From JBBRLA01 sp038231615 (lineage in GTDB: Bacteria; Myxococcota_A; Polyangia; Palsa-1104; JAEUJZ01), in contig JBBRLA010000302.1 in the NCBI GenBank assembly GCA_038231615.1, positions 1 through 9,728 of the forward strand: DNA of 9,728 nucleotides, read 5' to 3'. Of this stretch, positions 6,612 through 9,728 are shown one piece after another. The translations under genes and the position numbers were made by a program. Numbering within the stretch: the stretch's first letter is position 1; every line of letters begins with the position of its first letter. The notes under the pieces are model-generated. The model did not search any database. It was not told where the DNA came from and saw only the letters and a program-made list of their open reading frames with translations.

Positions 6612-7244
6612 ATGGAATCCTCGCCCCCTGTGAAACTTGCTGAAGAGACCGAGCCGGCGAAACTGCCTGAAGAGCTGGTGGAATGGTTATCGCTGCCCGA
6701 GGAAGAGCAGGTAGAACTGCTGAACGGGAAGCTGGTCTACAAGGCCATGTCACGCCCTCAGCATGGGGCCGGGATGGGCGCCATCTTCGGACAGTACCTG
6801 CGCTTCCAGGGGCCGCCACGCGGCGATGGTGGCGGCGGCTGGTGGCTGAGCCAGGATACGCAGATGCTGCTGGCTGGGCAGGGGCTGCGGCCGGATGTGG
6901 TGGGTTGGCGCGTGGATCGCCACCCGCGCCCGCCCCGGCGCGTCAACGTCGGCAAGCATCTGGGGGTCGTGGTGGCGCCGCCCGATTGGGTATGCGAGGT
7001 GCTGTCGCGCTCGACCTCTCACCGCGATCGCGGAGTCAAGTGGACGGCCTATCACCAGGCCGGCGTCGAGCACTACTGGCTGGCGGACCTTCGTGGCGAG
7101 CGCATCACCGTGTATCGCCGCACGGTGACCGGCTATGAGATGGTTATTGAGGCAGGCCGAACCGACGTGGTCGCTCTGCCTCCCTTTGAATCGGTGGACT
7201 TCGTCGCCGAGTTGGTCTTTCTAATGAACGATCCCGAGGAATAG
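6612..7244 (+). CDS. Uma2 family (DUF820) PD-(D/E)XK-fold endonuclease-like protein
   Basis: 210 residues from ATG 6612, a normal Uma2 length; ATG 6561 is an in-frame alternative but adds an atypical extension. Family landmarks in order: ELLNGKLVY (~35-43), SRPQHG near 50, LRPDVVGW with D95, PPDWVCEVLSRSTS with E129, DRGVKW with K143, and the very typical YHQAGVEHYWLAD following it. D95, E129 and K143 are at the usual places of the nuclease-fold active site, so the fold looks complete. The biological role of Uma2 proteins is poorly known, and they occur in many copies in some cyanobacteria, Chloroflexota and Planctomycetota. The gene sits alone between the divergent Fic remnant and an IS3 scrap, and its start signal appears leaderless. 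Confidence 0.88.
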   Translation: MESSPPVKLAEETEPAKLPEELVEWLSLPEEEQVELLNGKLVYKAMSRPQHGAGMGAIFGQYLRFQGPPRGDGGGGWWLSQDTQMLLAGQGLRPDVVGWRVDRHPRPPRRVNVGKHLGVVVAPPDWVCEVLSRSTSHRDRGVKWTAYHQAGVEHYWLADLRGERITVYRRTVTGYEMVIEAGRTDVVALPPFESVDFVAELVFLMNDPEE

Positions 7245-7250
7245 GCAGCC

Positions 7251-7298
7251 ATGAGCAACAAGCGCACCAAGCACAGTTCAGAGTTCAAGGCCAAGGTG
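7251..7298 (+). mobile_element. IS3-type transposase orfA, first 16 codons only
   Basis: ATG 7251 begins SNKRTKHSSEFKAKV, the well-known start of IS3-family OrfA (K-R-x-x-x-S-x-E-F-K-A-K-V-A-L-E-A). After the Val the match stops, and the sequence becomes the antisense of the next feature. There is no HTH, no orfB and no terminal inverted repeat, and Uma2 ends only 6 bases before, so the element's left end is also missing. It is a scar, not an active insertion sequence. Confidence 0.65.
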
Positions 7299-7300
7299 GT

Positions 7301-7369
7301 GCCCTGTGCCAGCGCCTCCCTGACCTCTGGATGGTCAGGGGAGGGCGGAACAGTCTTGATCCAGGTCAT
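7301..7369 (-). pseudogene. AhpD/carboxymuconolactone-decarboxylase-like gene, first ~23 codons
   Basis: Minus-strand ATG 7369 overlaps the deiodinase stop as ATGA, so it was the next gene of that operon. It encodes MTWIKTVPPSPDHPEVREAL and then AQG. M-x-WIKTVPP is a common beginning of AhpD-like / CMD-family proteins (peroxidase-related). The match ends at ~7301, where the sequence turns into antisense IS3 orfA. The catalytic CxxC that would come later is lost. The frame stays open to 7133, giving a chimeric 78-aa ORF. Confidence 0.5.
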
Positions 7370-7887
7370 CGCGCCACCGCCATCTGCTTGAGTTTCGCTT
7401 CCAGCAATTCCGCATCGAAGCCGAAGGGGCCCGCCTCGCCCTTATACCGGATCCTGCCGTCGCGGTCGATGACATAGAGCCGATCGGGCCACGCCGTATA
7501 GGCGAGTTCGGTGCTGTTCTGCATGTCGTCGATCAACGCCGGGATGCGCACGCTGAGTTTGGTCAGGCACGTCCCCGCCCCGGCGACGCGTTCCTCGACG
7601 CTCTTGGGGTCGGCGAAGACCACGTAGCGCCGGATGTTACCCGCCATCTGCCACAGGTCGCTGCTGTGGGCTTCCTTGATATAGACCACGTAGAAGGCGA
7701 AGCGGTCCTTGTAGTTGTCATAAAGCTCGTTGAGCGCGGGAACCTCCCGGCGAAACGGCGGTCAAGTATAGCTGCCGAAGATCAGCACGACCGGCCTGTC
7801 CCCCCGATACACCGACAGGCGCACCGGCTGCTCGGCGACAGGCCAATCCTGGTTGAGGCGGCGGATCAGTGCTACTATAGGGGTCAT
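7366..7887 (-). CDS. iodothyronine deiodinase-like selenoprotein (TGA 7762-7764 read as Sec)
   Basis: Read from minus-strand ATG 7887 through one in-frame TGA to the stop at 7366-7368, this gives a 173-residue thioredoxin-fold protein of the T4_deiodinase family. The TGA falls at residue 42 in RPVVLIFGSYT-U-PPFRR, where animal deiodinases have F-G-S-C-T-U-P-P-F. Then come FYVVYIKEAHSSDLW (E72, H74; compare Y-I-E-E-A-H-x-S-D-G-W), PALIDDMQNSTELAY, WPDRLYVIDRDGRIRYKG and GPFGFDAELLEAKL: the whole family pattern is kept. The second active-site His of vertebrate enzymes is not evident. The expected role is selenol redox chemistry, perhaps reductive dehalogenation or peroxide reduction; the substrate is unknown. 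Conventional callers would report only residues after the TGA (for example from 7689). The N-terminus has no SD and may be shortened, since it begins exactly where vapB starts on the other strand. Confidence 0.85.
7728..7764 (-). promoter_or_regulatory. bacterial SECIS element with its UGA codon
   Basis: Numbering the U of UGA as 1, bases 16-19 CGGG pair with 25-28 CCCG and close on the loop AGGUU (20-24). Below it, GC (14-15) pairs with GC (30-31) past one bulged base, and CGUU (8-11) pairs with AACG (34-37) past a 2x2 internal loop. The E. coli fdhF SECIS has loop AGGUCU at positions 21-26, so loop sequence and distance from UGA are nearly the same. SelB binds this loop to place selenocysteine. 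Confidence 0.75.
7853..7881 (+). promoter_or_regulatory. leaderless-type promoter of vapBC inside the deiodinase gene
   Basis: TACTAT (7873-7878, TANNNT) lies exactly 7 bases before ATG 7886 with no SD. An overlapping reading is TTGAGG (7853-7858), 17 bases, TATAGG (7876-7881). Both place transcription start at or next to the ATG, so the mRNA would be leaderless. The promoter lies within codons ~3-12 of the opposite-strand deiodinase. Confidence 0.5.
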
Positions 7888-8110
7888 GTTGGCCAACAAG
7901 ATGATTGAAGACCTGTCGTCGCTGCCAGAACCCGACAAGGTCGAGGCAATGGCGCTGTTGATCGAGCAGATTCGCCGTGCCCTTCCACGAAATCGGCTCC
8001 CCGCCCAGGGGACTCTGGCCGCATTGAGTCAGTGGATCGGGACTACCCCTGGGTTGAGCGGCGCCGCAACACCAGACGAGTGGGTCGAGCTGCTGCGTGA
8101 AGACCGGTAG
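7886..8110 (+). CDS. VapB-like antitoxin of a VapBC pair
   Basis: 74 residues from ATG 7886, chosen for the TANNNT box 7 bases upstream. The protein starts MLANKMIEDLSSLPEPDKVE and ends TPDEWVELLREDR. It shows helical segments (KVEAMALLIEQIRRAL) and a WVELLRE tail. No classic AbrB or RHH fold is obvious by eye, so the antitoxin assignment rests mainly on context: its TAG is 2 bases before the start of a complete PIN-domain toxin gene, the typical antitoxin-toxin order and spacing. Antitoxins of this type bind and block the toxin and usually repress their own promoter. Confidence 0.65.
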   Translation: MLANKMIEDLSSLPEPDKVEAMALLIEQIRRALPRNRLPAQGTLAALSQWIGTTPGLSGAATPDEWVELLREDR

Positions 8111-8112
8111 TC

Positions 8113-8523
8113 ATGGCTCGAATTTTCTTGGACACGGCGCCCATCGTCTATCTGTTGGACCCGAACCCGATCTGGCAGCCGGTGGTGGCTCGTCTTTTGA
8201 ACGAATTCTCTCCTGAAACAGAGTTGATCACGTCGGTCATCACCCTGCTTGAGTGCCGGGTCAAGCCGCTTCGCGACAAGAACACCGACGTCCTCGATCG
8301 CATAGAGCGGTTCTGGCAGACGGCGTTCGCACGGCGAATCCAGATTGATGAGGCCGTAGCCCGTGGTGCGGCAGACCTGCGCGCACGCTATGACTTCCTC
8401 CGCGCGCTGGATTCATTGCAGATCTCGTGTGCGCTCCATGCAGGTTGTGCCAGCTTTGTGACCAACGACAAGAAATTGCGGCAGATCTCGGAGCTACCCA
8501 TTCTATGCCTTACGGACCAATGA
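8113..8523 (+). CDS. vapC: VapC-type PIN-domain ribonuclease toxin
   Basis: 136 residues, the usual VapC size. The start FLDTAPIVYLLD carries the first catalytic Asp (D7). TLLECRVKPLR holds E47. ALDSLQISCALHAGC holds D100, and SFVTNDKKL holds D119 after N118. Together these are the four acidic residues that bind Mg2+/Mn2+ in PIN nucleases, in the right order and spacing, so the toxin looks active. VapC toxins cleave tRNA or rRNA and stop translation when the antitoxin is lost. The start lies 2 bases after the upstream antitoxin stop, so translation is probably coupled. The target RNA cannot be predicted from sequence. Confidence 0.9.
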   Translation: MARIFLDTAPIVYLLDPNPIWQPVVARLLNEFSPETELITSVITLLECRVKPLRDKNTDVLDRIERFWQTAFARRIQIDEAVARGAADLRARYDFLRALDSLQISCALHAGCASFVTNDKKLRQISELPILCLTDQ

Positions 8524-8524
8524 G

Positions 8525-9214
8525 GTAGCATCTCTCGCTATACTTCGCCTCCCATTCAGCCTGATCCCTCCCTCTGCCTTCATCGCCTCCAACGAGCTGG
8601 CCTTCGCCGTCTTCGATCTCCATCCGGTCTCGGTAGCGGAAGTGGAGGAACGAGGCGGCGGGGACGGTCCTCGCATCTTCGCAACTCCGGACGAGCCCTG
8701 GTCAGGAGATGCGTAATTCGCCAGGGTACCTTCGCCGGCCTCTGCACCTGCGCCGGCTCCAGTGTCCCAGGCTGCGCCTGCCCCGGTCCCTGCGACCGGC
8801 CTCAAAACGGATCCACGAGGATCCATTTCTGCGGCCGGAAAGCCGGCCGCCAACAAGCCCAACGCAGAGCCCGCCCCCGACGAAGAACTGGCCCGCATCC
8901 ACCGGCTCTGCGCCACCTAAGAGCCCGAGCCCCTACCCCCGCCCGGGGACATCCCCGTGTGCGAGGAGTGGCAGTCCAAGTACCTCTCGGCCCGCACCCC
9001 GGATGACCCGATCCTGCTCTGCTCCTCGACGCCCTCTCCGCAGCGCGGCACCCTGGCCGTCAGCCTGGACGGCAGCCTCTGCTTCAACGGCAGCCTGGCG
9101 GCCTTCCTGTTCAGCACCCCCAGCGGCGGCAAGACCTACTGAGAGAACGCCACGCTGGACTCGACCCTGACAATGTATCGACGACTCATCTCGGGGATCA
9201 GCCGGGGTCGATGA
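8525..9214 (+). pseudogene. decayed gene with three internal stops in one unshifted frame
   Basis: A single frame (frame 2) keeps strong coding bias over ~690 bases but is cut by TAA 8714, TAA 8918 and TGA 9140, ending at TGA 9212. Segments: FIASNELAFAVFDLHPVSVA with GPRIFATPDEPWSGDA; a Pro/Ala-rich linker (PSPASAPAPAPVSQAAPAPV) ending DEELARIHRLCAT; then PGDIPVCEEWQSKYLSARTP, DDPILLCSST and GTLAVSLDGSLCFNGSLAAF up to GGKTY; and ENATLDSTLTMYRRLISG. Third positions are almost all G/C in the third segment (8921-9139). I do not recognise the family. GTG 8957 could start a 61-aa ORF but has no SD. Point mutation without frameshift suggests recent inactivation; selenocysteine is not supported, as two of the three stops are TAA. 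Confidence 0.6.
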
Positions 9215-9401
9215 CCGGATCATCCTGATCGCCACTTCCAGTCTCGGCCTCGGGACCCGAGGTCGCGTGGCGGTCGTCGTCGTCTTGGAGGGCTCGCCGC
9301 ACGCCCGCTCTCTGGTCTTCCAAGGAGTTGCTCTTCCACTTCTTGTGCGGTTGGCAGAGCCCGCAGGTCTTCCCGCAGCCGTCATGCCTGGATCGGCTCA
9401 T
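9198..9401 (-). CDS. small 67-aa Cys/His-rich protein with acidic tail
   Basis: On the minus strand, ATG 9401 follows GGAGG by three bases. A TAGAAT box (9417-9422) lies just upstream, though it leaves little room for a leader. The first half is basic with CGKTCGLCQPHKKWK, a Cys-x3-Cys-x2-Cys-x3-His cluster that could bind a metal; the second half is acidic (QDDDD, GSGDQDDPVIDPG). Codon third positions are GC-rich, and the opposite-strand ORFs here look like its shadows. It overlaps the end of the pseudogene by 17 bases tail to tail. I do not recognise the family; similar short Cys/Lys proteins are common but uncharacterised in GC-rich bacteria. Confidence 0.5.
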   Translation of the reverse strand: MSRSRHDGCGKTCGLCQPHKKWKSNSLEDQRAGVRRALQDDDDRHATSGPEAETGSGDQDDPVIDPG

Positions 9402-9544
9402 GGTCCTCCGCCCTTCATTCTACCTGATACCGCTTCCTGTTCGCCCGGGACGCTGGAGGATGCAGGGGTTGTGCTCATCCCTGCGAACGGCGGGGGTCAG
9501 GGGGTTCGGCTGCCCGAACGCCTTCGTGGTAAGATGCCTGCGTC

Positions 9545-9728
9545 CTACTCTCCCTTCAGGTGGGTCTTGGCGAGGGCCGTGGCATCCTTGGCCACTTCCT
9601 TGGCGTCGGTCGGCTTGGTGTAGCCCCAAATCTGGAGACCCGCCGGACCCGTCGTGACCTGCTTCAGCGAAGCGGCATGCGCCTCGGCTGCGGTCAATCC
9701 GAAAAGGGCGCCGGCCGTGAACAGGGCG
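9545..9728 (-). CDS. small secreted protein, 3' part (start outside window)
   Basis: On the minus strand the frame is open from the window edge to TAG 9545-9547. The first visible residues, ALFTAGALFGLTAAEAHA, form the hydrophobic core and an Ala-x-Ala cleavage site of a Sec signal peptide. The mature part would be only ~42 residues, ASLKQVTTGPAGLQIWGYTK and then PTDAKEVAKDATALAKTHLKGE, with a helical, Lys/Ala-rich end. Function is unknown; such short exported proteins occur as periplasmic or envelope peptides. The Met lies beyond base 9728. It runs in the same direction as the 67-aa gene, about 140 bases upstream of it, and could share its transcript. Confidence 0.6.
   Translation of the reverse strand, partial: ALFTAGALFGLTAAEAHAASLKQVTTGPAGLQIWGYTKPTDAKEVAKDATALAKTHLKGE

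Noticed and set aside
7315..7344. Hairpin CCCTGACC/GGTCAGGG between convergent uma2 and deiodinase genes, terminator-like
   Set aside because: No T-run on either strand, and it lies inside the protein-like start of the CMD fragment, so coding explains it better.
7762..7764. TGA as an ordinary stop with a short deiodinase pseudogene downstream
   Set aside because: The frame and family match are intact on both sides, the TGA is at the known Sec position, and a SECIS-like hairpin follows; decay does not explain all three.
8503..8916. 137-codon minus-strand frame opposite the pseudogene
   Set aside because: Gly/Ala/Ser-rich shadow; coding bias favours plus-strand frame 2.
9140..9142. TGA 9140 as a second selenocysteine codon
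   Set aside because: The same frame also has two TAA stops, and the context is not a redox motif; pseudogene decay fits better.
9514..9529. GTTCGG/CCGAAC hairpin just after the secreted-protein stop (minus strand)
   Set aside because: Only 6 pairs and no T-run; too weak to call a terminator.
1..9728. CRISPR arrays, tRNA or rRNA genes, attachment sites, replication origin
   Set aside because: No regularly spaced repeats, cloverleaf or rRNA-like sequence, or flanking att-like duplications were seen by eye.

Overview
This is a GC-rich bacterial window (about two thirds G+C by eye). Genes are coding-dense on the left. On the right there is a patchwork of small accessory genes and gene fragments. 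The taxon cannot be fixed from sequence alone. A bacterial deiodinase-like selenoprotein, a Uma2 nuclease, a Fic/DUF4172 remnant, a VapBC pair and very high third-position GC would fit a Planctomycetota- or Chloroflexota-like genome, but this is only an inference. At least two genes have a TANNNT box 7-8 nt before the ATG with no Shine-Dalgarno, which suggests leaderless transcription is used.

Left region (1-5571, + strand). The window opens inside a gene joining the end of an XRE-type helix-turn-helix to an EgtD-like (Methyltransf_33) SAM-dependent methyltransferase. After a roughly 290-base gap come a possible 27-codon ORF coupled by an ATGA overlap to an unrecognised 304-aa helical protein, a strong hairpin terminator, and a 1016-aa protein. 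That protein has a C-terminal HerA/FtsK/VirB4-type ATPase domain, a proline-rich linker and a glycine-zipper segment. The 304-aa protein and the ATPase look like partners in an undescribed system, but no function can be read from them.

Middle region (5572-7369). This is a graveyard of gene ends: a small possible remnant, a gene apparently cut at its 5' end, the first ~80 codons of a MoxR-like AAA ATPase (probably frameshifted near its start), and the first ~40 codons of a Fic (DUF4172) gene running the other way and still carrying its promoter and RBS. An intact Uma2 nuclease follows, then ~16 codons of an IS3-type orfA welded to ~23 codons of an AhpD/carboxymuconolactone-decarboxylase-like gene on the minus strand.

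Selenoprotein and toxin-antitoxin (7366-8523). On the minus strand lies an iodothyronine-deiodinase-family gene whose catalytic codon is an in-frame TGA. A SECIS-like hairpin with an AGGUU loop follows the TGA at the spacing seen in E. coli fdhF. Conventional gene calling would cut this gene in two and lose its catalytic half. Its ATG shares a CATG palindrome with the ATG of a divergent vapBC operon, whose promoter must lie inside the deiodinase coding sequence.

Right end (8524-9728). A reading frame with strong coding bias is broken by TAA, TAA and TGA with no frame change (a pseudogene). Two small minus-strand genes follow: a 67-aa Cys/His-rich protein and the 3' end of a small secreted protein with a visible signal peptide.
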